From NCBI GenBank assembly GCA_014338405.1, contig JTDE01000900.1, forward strand, positions 27,384 to 91,383: a DNA stretch of 64,000 nt, given 5' to 3'. The position numbers were made by a program, and so were the translations under genes. The DNA is from Paragonimus skrjabini miyazakii. Lineage: Eukaryota > Platyhelminthes > Trematoda > Plagiorchiida > Troglotrematidae. This document shows positions 41,301 through 52,100 of the stretch, one piece after another (the first letter of the stretch is position 1; each line of letters opens with the position of its first letter). The notes under the pieces were generated by a model, which did no database searches, had not been told where the DNA came from, and saw only the letters and a program-made list of their open reading frames with translations.

Positions 41301-41400
41301 NNNNNNNNNNNNNNNNNNNNNNNNNNNNNNNNNNNNNNNNNNNNNNNNNNNNNNNNNNNNNNNNNNNNNNNNNNNNNNNNNNNNNNNNNNNNNNNNNNNN
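41301..41400. other. Assembly gap (100 N)
   Basis: Exactly 100 unknown bases, again a fixed-size placeholder. Open frames on both strands that cross it are artefacts. Confidence 0.99.
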
Positions 41401-44400
41401 GATTCAGACGATATGACTCAAACGTGATAAACTTCGTGATGCATTTCGTCAAACTCCCAATCATTCATTCTGTAAGTTCATATTCACTTCCTACAGGAGT
41501 TTCACAGAACCGGAAAGAAAAACCACCTATTCGTCAAAAGCAACGGAAACGTCCACTCTCTCAAACAACGTTCGTACAGTTTTTTCAGAGCTGTTCTTGA
41601 GGACGTTTCCTTCAGTTATCAGTCAGTTCTGTACCGTGTTCAGTGTTGAGCCTGTAAAAAAAGTACGAATTAAGATGGGCATTTGAATTTGCTGGCTCTT
41701 CCTCAAACCTGAGTGTATACGACAAGTAGACGTTACCTGTGTATGTGTACTTCCAGTTCACCAACGCCCCATTAATGGGAACAACATTTGTTTAGTGAAT
41801 GTACCGGCATTCGCCGAATTAATGTTGACCTTCCTGTGGCTGAATCGGATGATTTACTACTGTTCTGCATTGGCAATCCTCAGTTTCAGTTTAACCACTA
41901 AGGTTGTCGTTTTAGTAGGTTCGCAGTTGCGTTTGGCACCGGTTGACGTCTGTCACCAGGCTGAAAAGTATTGAGCTAGATGAAATCAGTAGAATGTCCA
42001 GTTATTGTAACTTCTGTCATGCATAATTTATAAAACTAAAGATAGTGGTTTCTGTGTCTGAGAAGGAACACGAGAGAACGTTATTATCAACTGTTGGTTT
42101 GGACAAAGCAGTGACAAGCAGACTGAATGAGTAGTCACAACAAAACGTATAAAGACGGAAATCCTAGACTGGATAATACCTAAAAGTAACCCACACTTTA
42201 TAAAAAAAAGCTTAAAAGCATCCTTATACGTTATTGGATCAAGAAGACAGCACTGTGTAGCAAATATGATAGAACACAAACCGAACAAGTTACAGCTTAT
42301 TCTCATTAACAATGCTTGTCCTGAAGTATTTATTGCCCGATGTGAGCCAGGGTAGATTCCGTAACAGTCAGGTTTTTAACACTCTGACCAACTGATGCGA
42401 TCAGTAATACCTATTAACTTTTGTGACGCTCTACTCAAAAGAACGGTAGGGTATCTCCATAAGGATAATATATCCAACAATACTGACTCTATATTGATCT
42501 ATTCATGTTAGTGCTCCTACGGTTAATTATATACAGGTCTTATTACTAAGTGTGTATAAAGAAGAATTCGTGAAGACTAGCTGGTGCGGTTTCAGTTTCA
42601 AACAACAAGGAACATCGACTGAACCATCCTGGTTCATCTGGCCAACAATGACAAAGCTTAAAAGAGAAGGCATTTTTGATCGTCTGTTGTCTTCCGGCCA
42701 ACATCCAGCGAATGATCAAGTAGTGTATCCTATATACAGCAGAGACGATCATGACCCAAGTAAGATACCCGGGTTTGTTCGCCCATACTTTGAATTATAA
42801 TGGTCAGGCATATATAGTCAAATCAACTTATAGTTCGACCCCTTCTCTCTTACCCGACAGAATTAACGTTGGTTATCTAAAATCCCTCTATCTTGTGATC
42901 ATCACCAAGACGAAGTCACGTTTTGTTTTGTCCACTAAGATCTGTTCTTCGTTTCACTGTTACCAAAATAGCCACAGGAAACCACTTTGTTAAGTGAACT
43001 TTTTTTAAAGTTCTAACTACAGGTATATTCAATGGTTTCAAATGAACTCGCTTATTGGTTGCAACTGAATTTTCATTTCGATTCTGCGTACGCTTTTGTT
43101 AGTATAATTTCTCACAATGCAGCACGCTTTGTTACTGTTGAAGAATTCCACTTTAGTTTTCTTTGACTTTCTCGTTTAGCTGATACCATTTTGAATTACC
43201 GAGTTCCCCATTGCACTTGATCGCGTCTCGAATGATTCTAAGGCGTGAATTCAACTCGCCAAAATTTGACAGTATGACAATCATGATTCTAATACTTGGT
43301 GGTTATTTACGAGCTCAAAGCATCAAGTAAGATAGTGACGCCTGGAAAGGAATTGTGGCCAAAAGTCGGACATCATGTCACTGGTTGCCAACTAGCACAT
43401 ACTAACGAATTACAAGCTTGAAATCTTGTGCGAACACAGCTGGGTGCAATCAAGCTAAATGTAACCCATACATCTTCATTCACTTTCGACAACAAACCTT
43501 GATCAGTTCAACCACAGCATACTGGAACTGTTGGCTATCACGGTATTCAAATACGTGTACACATAAGATTGACGGTATCATTGAGGTCTAATAAAAAATT
43601 GCGGCCATTCACAATCGTTACGCTAAATTTTGTGAAGTGGGTGATTTCAAAATCAAGGTGTTTTGAATCACAAATCTGTTGATCATATTTAAAGTTGAAT
43701 TCTCTTAACGCAGACGACACACAATGTTAGCGATGGATACTTTTCAGGGAAAGTCAAAGAGAAACATAACTTTGGGTATTAGCGTGATTTTCGTACAAAC
43801 GTGGTTTTTGTTTGGACGCCCGTGAATCACTTCCATTAACTGCGCATAAACCAATGCACCTCTTCGCTGACTTCGGCGTATTAGTGAATCATAACATATA
43901 ATAGTGTTCTATAGTTCTACTAAGAATGACATGCTACTTTTGTGAATAACCAAATGTATACTCATTGTATGGGTAGGTTTTAATGATGACACTGAATTTG
44001 ATAAGATCGATTGAAATATATTACCGGTTCGCATTGTCAAAACAGTTCAACTGCAACAACAGCAATATTAGAAAGTAGTGGTGTTTGATGACGACCTAGA
44101 TGTGAAACTAATTTGCAGATTGAAATGGCTTGTACCAAGTGCTACTTAATTCATGACTGAAGGAGAAGTCAGTCGGTCACAACAGTCCGAAAGGAGCATA
44201 CGAGTAAATTACCCAGAAACATCATGGTCTGTAAGAGTCAGTAGATCACTAAGTTCAGGTGCCAATCTCTCAACCGGGTTTACAGTTGCTCTGAGTCTCC
44301 ATCATTTTTCACTACCTCCATCACAGAGCCTAGTCGTTGGTATGAACGACGTCGATGCAGTATATGCTCAGCTGAACCTGATCCATACGTATCTAGTGAA

Positions 44401-44796
44401 GTTGGTTTGGGGAAAATAAAGACATTTCTACTGCCAAAACACATCAAGGTTTGTTATAATACCACCATTTACAATCATTTGATAATTCCCTAGCTAAACC
44501 TTAACGAGTCACAGTTTCCGCAACCTTTCCACCCTCTCGGAGAGCCTTTAGCAAGCGATCTAAATCAGATAATCTATATTGTACATGCTTCATATAACGC
44601 AGTCATCAAATGGCACGTTATGGTGTGGTACACATTTGTTGTGTGGAAAGGCTATCAATAGGATATTTCGGTTTATGGCTCACTTAAACTCATAATGTGA
44701 ACATCCCTTGGCAGATAGGGGTAGATGGGTATTGCGTAACGGTGTGTATGCGTGTGTTCATTTGTGTGTTTGATCTCACAAACGACACAGTTTGTG
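41401..44796. other. No recognised gene
   Basis: No family is recognised. Open frames at 42,546-42,752 (-), 42,552-42,800 (+), 42,751-42,993 (+) and 44,153-44,419 (+) overlap one another or lack motifs. Confidence 0.5.
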
Positions 44797-44961
44797 ACGT
44801 TAGGCACGACCGAATTACCATATGTGAACGCTCAACCACTTCCGCTTGTGAGTAATGATCAGATTGTCCGATTGTCTCGATAGGAGACACAGTTACTGTC
44901 TGTTAACTCCAATCGATAACCCCGCGATCAAGACGTCCAAGACAGGTCGAAATCCCCGATC
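44797..44961 (-). mobile_element. Second, partial unit of the ribozyme element (copy A, tandem)
   Basis: This segment repeats 45,230-45,370 in the same orientation. The landmark acgttaggcacgaccgaatta occurs at 44,797 and again at 45,230, 433 bases apart, close to the 436-base unit length. The partial unit has a shortened start (atcggggattt near 44,961) and ends just before the tRNA-like part. It therefore lacks box A, box B and the ribozyme. Copy A is thus an incomplete head-to-tail dimer. Confidence 0.8.
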
Positions 44962-45100
44962 TCATTAAACCCGCTAGGTGATATCTTAGATTACTGACGA
45001 GTCGTCGGGGATTTGGTAAATTTCAAGTTAAACAACACCCACAATTGATCACAGCTGTCGCAATCCCATAGACCATCTAGTCAGCCAGTTTCGAAAAGAA

Positions 45101-45146
45101 GCACTAGACTCGAGTTTCGCTCTCATTAGAGCTCGTCAGTAGTGCA
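45101..45146 (-). ncRNA. Hammerhead ribozyme, copy A, apparently intact
   Basis: Type I hammerhead. Reading the minus strand: stem I 5' strand UGCACUA, core CUGACGA, stem II GCUCU-AAUG-AGAGC (five pairs, tetraloop), core GAAA, minimal stem III CUCGAG, cleavage triplet GUC, stem I 3' strand UAGUGC (six pairs). Every invariant core base is present. Cleavage is predicted between plus positions 45,107 and 45,106. Stem III is only 2-3 pairs, as in SM-alpha and other short-stem-III hammerheads, which usually cleave poorly as monomers and better as dimers. The family is well established; activity of this copy is inferred from the sequence. Confidence 0.93.
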
Positions 45147-45163
45147 TAGCATCGCCACTGCCG

Positions 45164-45221
45164 GGACTTGAACCACGGACATGCTGCTCATGAGCAAGCA
45201 ACCGTGTTTACCACTGCGCCA
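45164..45221 (-). promoter_or_regulatory. Internal pol III promoter (box A, box B), copy A
   Basis: Minus strand: box A TGGCGCAGTGGT (45,210-45,221), matching TRGCNNAGYNGG; 35 bases further on, box B GGTTCAAGTCC (45,164-45,174), matching GGTTCRANNCC. Spacing and match are as good as in a functional tRNA-derived SINE. The ribozyme starts about 18 bases after box B, so a pol III transcript would contain it. Confidence 0.85.
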
Positions 45222-45438
45222 TTGACCTCACGTTAGGCACGACCGAATTATCATACGTGAACGCTCAACCACTTTCGCTTGTGAGTAATGATCAGGTTGC
45301 CCGATCGTCTCGAAATGGAGACACAGTTACTGTCTGTTAACTCCAGTTGACAACCGCACGATTAGGAATGTCTTTGGGAATGCGACAGCTGCGATCAATT
45401 GTGGGTGATGTTCAACTTGTAGTTAACCAACTCCCCGA

Positions 45439-45621
45439 CTACCCATCAGTATACACACAGTGTTGACAGGAACATTTGGTCGACGATGCCCCTGCACTCC
45501 CCTTACCAATGGCATTAATATACAGTTTGTAGACACCTGCATGAAAGTCTTGGTCAGGAGGGGCTAGGAAGGACGTGTGTATGAAATCCGCGATATCTTG
45601 TTGCACACATGCAATCATCAA
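45439..45621 (-). CDS. Conserved 60-codon open frame in the element module
   Basis: This ATG-started frame of 60 codons ends close to the terminal inverted repeat of the composite element. The copy at 55,811-55,993 keeps the same frame with 57 of 60 residues identical (differences at residues 2, 20 and 36). The protein has CVQQDIADFIHTSF near the start and a Cys-rich end, CSCQHC. I do not recognise a family. Because the two DNA copies are about 97% identical over their whole aligned length, conservation of the frame may simply reflect recent duplication and does not prove coding. In both copies the reverse strand is also open. Confidence 0.3.
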   Translation of the reverse strand: MMIACVQQDIADFIHTSFLAPPDQDFHAGVYKLYINAIGKGSAGASSTKCSCQHCVYTDG

Positions 45622-45812
45622 TTTCCAGTTACTGGTTTAGTCTATGTTCACCGAGGCAACGGAGAACGTTGCTAGTACAATATTCAGCTAAGTGGAAGAC
45701 TGTCACGCAAGTATCTGTTATATCAACAAGGAAGGTGTTTGGCCGAATATCCTTAAATCGAGTTGGGATCAATAACCATAATCGTGGTCAAAGCTTCTGC
45801 TTACTAGGTACT
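45440..45812 (-). repeat. Approximately 370-bp module preceding copy A
   Basis: This segment matches the reverse complement of about 55,620-55,992 with roughly a dozen differences, mostly single substitutions. Identity stops near gtggtcaaagc at one end and runs without a break into the composite element at the other. In both places it precedes the element in element orientation, so module plus element (about 800 bp) behaves as one repeat unit. It holds the 60-codon frame. Confidence 0.9.
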
Positions 45813-45814
45813 TA

Positions 45815-46090
45815 CTAGGTTAGCAGTGGCTTCTTAAGCAATTTGGCCTTCCACAGCAAAATAATCTGATCACACCAGCTATAAGGCATCATTTGATCGA
45901 AAGTAGTGCAACCTGAAGGGGACCAGGACTCCGCTAGTAGCGCAACCGCAGAATTGACGTGCACGTGCAAATTATACAGTCTGGTGGCGTTCTCCAGAGA
46001 AATCGTCCTAAGCTTGCTAAAATAAGTCCACCTTGCCTCTTTTGTTAAACTGGCAGACGTTTCAGCTACAAGCATTGATCGGCTGTTCAT
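45815..46090 (-). pseudogene. Possible RTE-type LINE fragment
   Basis: A 91-codon minus-strand frame reads VAETSASLTKEARWTYFSKLRTISLENATRLYN in short overlapping parts, followed by AVALLAESWS. The pattern resembles the region after the catalytic box of RTE-type RTs, where ARI.KAR.AF..L, SL..K.R.Y and VLLYG.E.W occur in this order; the YG.E part is lost. The fragment ends exactly where the module of copy A begins, so the composite element may have inserted into it. Weak but patterned similarity; a host or chance frame is possible. Confidence 0.35.
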
Positions 46091-48049
46091 CTAGTACAAC
46101 TGTGACCTTGATTTTTTCCATACGTAGTTTCCACACCAGATAAGTGTAAACAAAAACGAGTAAACTGTCCGGCTTTTGACGTTCGACTGTTCTTTTACAC
46201 TTGGATTCTTGCATTCTTGTTTTCGCACCAGAATTGCTCATGTACTTTAACTATTCCGTGTATATTGCGATACATCGCAGTCGTGCGTGAAGGACAGATT
46301 TGCAATTTGTAGTATAGAAAGCTACAATTTTTATCAACCCACGGGTCCCACAAAAATCGCGTTCGAAAAATGCGCAACAAGGAACCTCCGGTAACCGAAA
46401 TGATTGTTACTCATGGGACCTTTGTTATTTTCTGTGGACTTTCTTCACCTCCGTCCCTCAACCATTATCGTACTCAAGGCAACCACATTAAATAGTACAC
46501 ATGTGTTTTAGAGCAATTTCACTCAGGTTTTAACCAATGATTCGCGGAAAAGTAAGTCAGCCAGTTGGTTTATTTAGCGAACATTCTAGGGTCAAGAAGC
46601 TTCCGAAATTACTGCTCAAACGTTCGACGTGCTGTATTTCAGCGCACAATAATTGGACTGTTGCCCTTCTCTTATGTGGGTAGATGTACTGTTTTGCAAA
46701 CTTCCTCAGAATTTCACTTTAGTCTTGTGCCAGCTTTGACTCAAACATAGCTTCTATAGATCGGACAGAACTGAACAAACTTATCCGTTGTTTTTTGGAA
46801 GACAACTGTAACTCAGCCAGAGATTTACTATTTGATAACAATTTATCTGTAAAACATTTGCATGAATTTGTGTTAAAAATGTTAGACATGAAGCTTACGT
46901 AAACATTAGCAAAATTCATAGAGTGAAGTATAAATCTTGAATGTTAATGGTTTCCAGTGTTTGAAATTCGCACATCACATCTTAGGAAAAAATAGTGAAA
47001 CGTAGAGCTTCACATTACGGAGCTATGCAGACTTTTGTATGGACAATTAGTAATCACAACCTCCATAGTTGATCATGACTTTGAATCAGAGTGACTGACA
47101 TTGAATTACATAATCCTGTAATCTATCTGAAATTTTGTTAAGCTCTTGGTGGAAATGCTCATTATATTCTGCTACCGCGGCGTAATGTGGGTAGGCATAC
47201 ATAACAAGGTATTTGATAAAATGTCAGATGAAACAAAATTTCCATGTCAGCTCAAGCCTCATATAGCTATAGTGCAAATGCAAATTGAGTTAGCAGCAAC
47301 ACGTCTTCATCTAGTAAATTTATATATGCGTATACGTAATTACAAATGAAGAGGAAGAAACAATGCAAAAAATAAGAAAATAAAATGTTTTTTCAATCAG
47401 TCAGCAGCATTCTGTGTACTGGAGTGTTGAAGTACACTTAAGGTTGAAGTGAATTTCGATGTGTAGACTTTCCTTTGAAAAGTAGTTTGAACACCTGAGA
47501 TGAGATTTAACGAGGATCTACACTTACTAATTAAGATACGCAATACAAAAGGAAGTTACTGGGAATTCTCTTAAAGTTAACCAAATGGTTCTCAGAATGA
47601 AGTAACAAGGCTCCGTCAAGGTAAGGGGCAAGACTACTTTAAGGCAAACATTCAAGAGTATGTAATTATAACGTATGATTTCAGTGTAACAGCAAATACA
47701 TCATGATGGCGTAACAGGCAGTGTAGAGGATGTGACAGTGTTCAAAACGTAAATAAAAGGCATGTTAACATATATGAAGCATTGAACAAAGAAGGTGAGT
47801 GACCCTAAAGGAACGCATCGTGCCGACCTAATCAAGTCATATTAGAACCACGTTTATAGCTAAGCCATCTGAATGTGAAACATTCTGACACGAGTTGAAC
47901 GTCCGTCTATAGGTAGGGATAACAATGAAATACAATATCCAAAGACAGATTAAGTAAAACGTGAAGGGTACTTCTCGGTATTTCGAAGCATTCGATTTCC
48001 GTTATTGAAGTTTGCGAACATTGTTCCTTTGTCATGGCACCTTCCGTTC
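46091..48049. other. No recognised gene
   Basis: Short open frames only (46,195-46,380 -, 46,565-46,750 +, 46,719-46,919 -, 47,146-47,349 +). No motif recognised. RT and integrase, which should follow the gag-protease remnant on the minus strand, are not visible here. Confidence 0.5.
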
Positions 48050-49107
48050 ACGGCCTAACTGTAAACATCTAGCTCGCTCTTCTCCAATTCTACGCTTACC
48101 TTCGGTCGATGCAGCATACCCGCATCTGTTGTCGTTTCTTCTACGTTGTCAGTTACTAACATAGCGTTTCTTAGCGTGACACCACCTATCTGAATTTCAA
48201 TAATCTAAATCCACATTAACTTCAACACCATCCTTCCAGTCGCGAATACATTCCAGCTACCGGACATAGCGGGCACTCCCTGTACTTTGTTTTAATTGAC
48301 GCTCCCAACCCGTCTATCCATTACTGTATTCACTTTGTTCCCTCTCTATCAGCGTGCTTGCCCAGCACCACAGATAAACAAGAAGAAACGGTCTGTTTGG
48401 ACAGTGATAGGCTAAATGTCCCACTCCGCTACAGACAAATCAACGATTTCGGTATAGTTATTTACCTGCCCAATGGTCCTGTCGTCTTCTTTGCTGCGGA
48501 TTCGTCTTCAAAATTTTCGCTGTTTTGTCAATTGCCCCACTCTCTTTCTGGGTTAATTGTCCTATAACCGTCCGACGCCCTTCAGCAGGGGTAGACGCTG
48601 TGCAATTCCGACCAGTTGTTTGATATCTAATTCCATACGACTCTGTTATCTGAACACTCTCCTATAAATCTCGTGGCAAGCCCTGAATAAACCACCTCCT
48701 CATCAACCTATCCTCCGTTTTCTCGTCCGCTTCTAGCAGACCCAAAGTCGTCTGCCGTAATAAGTATTCATACGGGATCTTGTGTGCCTCAGAACCCGGC
48801 GCCATATAGATGACCCATTGACTACGTTTGGTCCTGCTCCGTAGCAAAGTCCTGAGTCAGTGTTGCCAGTGTTTCTCGATACGAGGTTGAAGCCTTTGTC
48901 TGTTTATTCAAAGCAAACAAGACCTTTGCTCGTCCGGTGAACAGCTTCCAATGTTCTCAAAAATTGTGCCTCGCTTTTTAGTCCGTTGCAAGCTGCAATC
49001 GCTCTTAACTCCCACAGTCGGTTTTTCAAGTATCCATCCGCGAATGAGCTTAACCATGGCAGATTCATCATGTTGTTTTTAAGGCAAAACGTCGTTCTAT
49101 AAGGCAC
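48050..49107 (-). pseudogene. Ty3/gypsy-type gag-protease remnant
   Basis: Minus-strand order: 48,904-49,107 with LPWLSSFADGYLKNRLWELR and FLRTLEA, the start of a gypsy gag (usually LP.FADGD...WL.EL.AIA..NG...EAQFLRTLL); 48,662-48,847 in another frame, with EYLLRQTTLGL and DRLMRRWFIQGLP, the gag C-terminal pattern; near 48,401-48,440 a broken CCHC zinc knuckle (C.GVGHLAYHC, the CxxC half damaged); and at 48,068-48,198 the C-terminal half of a retroviral-type protease (IQIGGVTLRNAMLVTDNVEE). The protease active-site triplet is not visible. Similarity stops near 48,050, so RT, RNase H and integrase were lost by truncation or rearrangement. Frames differ between segments, so the gene is dead. 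Confidence 0.7.
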
Positions 49108-52100
49108 AATTTTTATTGTCCAAATCCTACGTCCCTATGCCACGCGCGCTCTTACATTTATAAAACAGAATTTAAATACACAACGCAGCGATAGTTTCCA
49201 TATACACGTCGTGTGCACTTCTGCCTGGTTTTGTGCGTGTGACTGAAGCTGTCTGTCTTATATTCTTTGTTCGCCATTTCTCGCCCGTTGATCCGATTTC
49301 GTTCAGTAAAGGCTCGTTCAGTCACCCCTGGTGTCTGCAGTTCACTACCTATGAATTTCGGCTATATTACACCACTGCGTTGAGCTATTTCAATGAACGG
49401 AATAATTGCGCCCCCGATTTGGTAATCACTTCACAATATAACCCCATTTATGTTTTAGAATACACTTGACTATCCCGGATCAAACATCACCAGTTTAAAC
49501 AAAACGTGTGTTTGTTCAAACACGTGGTTCCTACTGCTCAGATTATGGGCGCATTCATGCGTACGTTTTACACACGAATCGCAGGCAACATCCTGGTAAT
49601 AATCTGTTAAGCGGACGTGCATTTCAGCTTTCTCACTCTCCACGTGTTTCCTCCATGCTAGTCCTTCTTAGTTTGCTCTTCAGTGATTTGTTCAACCACA
49701 TTTTTGAAGCGTTATCTAGCAATATCCATATTTTACGGATATGCCGCACTGTTCTAGGATTACAACTCCGGAATACCTCCCTGCTGTTCGGCCTGTATAT
49801 TCACGCATGCAAAAATGCGCATCGTCAAACACACCACAAAACGTTTAGTACCACCCGAAAGTGCGTTTGAGGCTCTTTCCAACAGATTAGTTATTCTCAT
49901 CGGACGTAAGCGATCCTCTGTTTAGGCAGTTGACCCCAATAATAAGTACGGCACAGAGAAGCCCGCTAGCTACTCCAAACAAAAGTCTACATGGGCTTCG
50001 TTCTGCACAGTCCCGTTCTATCGGCACATTAACCGATCAGCATACATTGGTCGAACATGGCATGGTTACTCGATTAGCGCAATCAACCCCAAGGCAGCAA
50101 CAAACTTGAGAACGCCTTAGCAACCTGGTCAACCACTTGCTAAGCGCCTGTAGGCACACCAACGCCAAACACATCTGTTTGGTAAATATTTTCCCGGAAA
50201 AATTTTTGGTCTACCTTCCTGATACCCTCTTAATTCCCGTCAAAATTAAGTCATCAACTTAGTTTTTAACCTGATATTCGGTTGCTTCGCTATTCACGGC
50301 GACGACAAGAGTTCAAGCGAAACTCCTTTCCCGAAGTGCGTACTTCAGATTCCGCCACTGATCGCAAACATGTAGTGCAACTGGACCATTATCACTAGTA
50401 TAATTAACGCAATAAGTTCACTCGAAAATCATAAACGTCCTACTCATTTATAGTCATCACCGTCCACTTTTTTGAAATAAGCCACTTTGCATCTGTCCCC
50501 AAACCCCAAATAACTTCGGGTAAAATCTGCGGACAACTATTGCGTGTTTTGGACCTAACTTTTTCTCCGCTGATCTTTAGATTTATATGTTGCGCTGGTT
50601 TTCTAAATTCTTTCTGGCATTTGTGTAACTTATCGTCGAAAATCTGGGTATTCATGAGTACTTGACTTTGAATTGTTTGTGGTGAACATGTGGTGAACCG
50701 AGTATTACAGTGCAGTGATCGTTTAATCAATCCTGCATTCATGGTGTGCGACCTGTGACAGGAGGCTCCGCGAAAACGGAAGGATTCTAAGCTGGCTTTT
50801 GTGCAAGTTTCAAGTTCACTCAGCCTGTGGGTTGGTTCCACCTCCGGTTTACAAGTCTTAGAAGAAAACCCAACTAAAATTTTGAGGTATGAATGCCCAA
50901 CATATATAGTTACTGTGACCTCCGAGGAGGTTCATTTCGGGCTACAGTACTTGTTGCTCATTAAGCGCTACACCTGTCGCTCTACCGAAGGCGCAACCCA
51001 TGATACACCTTATCTTAATGAATTTCCGAATACAACTAGGTGAAACAGACTTGTAAGACCAATCGAAGCTAGTGAGCGACTATCGTTTCAACAGCCGGTT
51101 GAGCTGATCTGTGCTGAAAATACTAACTATAACTCTCAGCTACTGCGACACTAGCTAGTAAGCCTACTGACTTTGGGGATCATTTTGCTAACCAGAATAA
51201 CACCTTCTTCTCTGTTTGCCACGGTTAATGACGCAGAGGTTCGTAATCAAAGTGCTCTAAACTTAGGAGATCCATGCCGATACGGTTAACCAAGCAAGTC
51301 AAAATGAACGAAAAGAAGCAGGGTAAAATCCAGCTCACTCAACTTGACGGACACTGTAAAGTTAACGCCGTATATATGGGCATCCGCACACCCATGAAAA
51401 TGCCACCATTGTGTGTCGGCTTACAGTTGTGTTCTATCCATCTGATATTAATTCAGTAATGCCAGCAAACTGAGAGGGGTACGGCAGGCAGACGTTTGTA
51501 TAAATTTCTAAACAGTTAGGTTTTCCTGGTATCTTCCAAGAACGACTTCGAAGACTGCGAAAGAGCTCTGACCCTAAGTAAGCCCTCATGCCGCGTCGGC
51601 TGCGGGTTATTCTTCACGCCGTATCTAACTTCGAAAGTTTGACGGCATTGTAACATGCCAGCCGAAATGGAGAGGAGAACCCAATCAGTATACGCTCTGG
51701 TCAAGAGAAATACACACGCCGGCGGTCGTTGTCTGAGACCCACGGAGTTCCCCTTAGGCGCAGGGGCATTTTTATACACAACGTGCCTGTGGCAGAAAGT
51801 GCTGACACAGTCATTCAAGCAGAGCATGATCCAAAAAATGGTGCCTCCTAGCATCACTAACTGGCCTATCTGATCTAACAGTCACCGGCGCAAATCATCC
51901 GCCCCGACCGGCGTGCTTACCATCGATTAGTGCACCTCGACCTCTCAGTATAACTTTTTTAACAGAAGATACAACAGAACAGGCGCATGCAGCTTGGCTT
52001 CCAGCACGCTCACAATTGTCTGTCGGGATCAGGTACCATTATAACAAACCAAGAAACAATATACGCGAGCGCAGACAACTGTATAATATCGCAAAACCCA

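Larger units (their letters stand above)
45004..45439 (-). mobile_element. Composite element copy A: TIR-bounded SINE with hammerhead ribozyme
   Basis: A 436-bp unit. On the plus strand it begins GTCGGGGATTTGG at 45,004 and ends CCAACTCCCCGAC at 45,439. About 70 bases at each end are inverted repeats of each other, sharing aagtt.aaca.cacccacaattgat and cagctgtcgca. Inside, on the minus strand, come a conserved 5' part, a tRNA-like head with pol III box A and box B, then a complete hammerhead ribozyme. Box A, box B and ribozyme in this order is the layout of the schistosome SM-alpha SINE. The inverted termini are what a miniature DNA transposon (MITE) would have. No target-site duplication is obvious. 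Mobilisation could use LINE machinery acting on a pol III transcript, or a DNA transposase acting on the inverted ends; the sequence does not decide. Confidence 0.85.

Noticed and set aside
41147..41600. Open frames on both strands crossing the 41,301-41,400 gap
   Set aside because: Artefacts of unknown bases.
44994..45010. CTGACGAGTCGTC at the edge of copy A
   Set aside because: It lacks a GAAA box and stem II; it overlaps the element terminus by chance.
45164..45221. The pol III boxes of copy A as a genuine tRNA gene
   Set aside because: There is no acceptor stem or anticodon arm that closes a cloverleaf, and the same head recurs in dispersed copies attached to a ribozyme.
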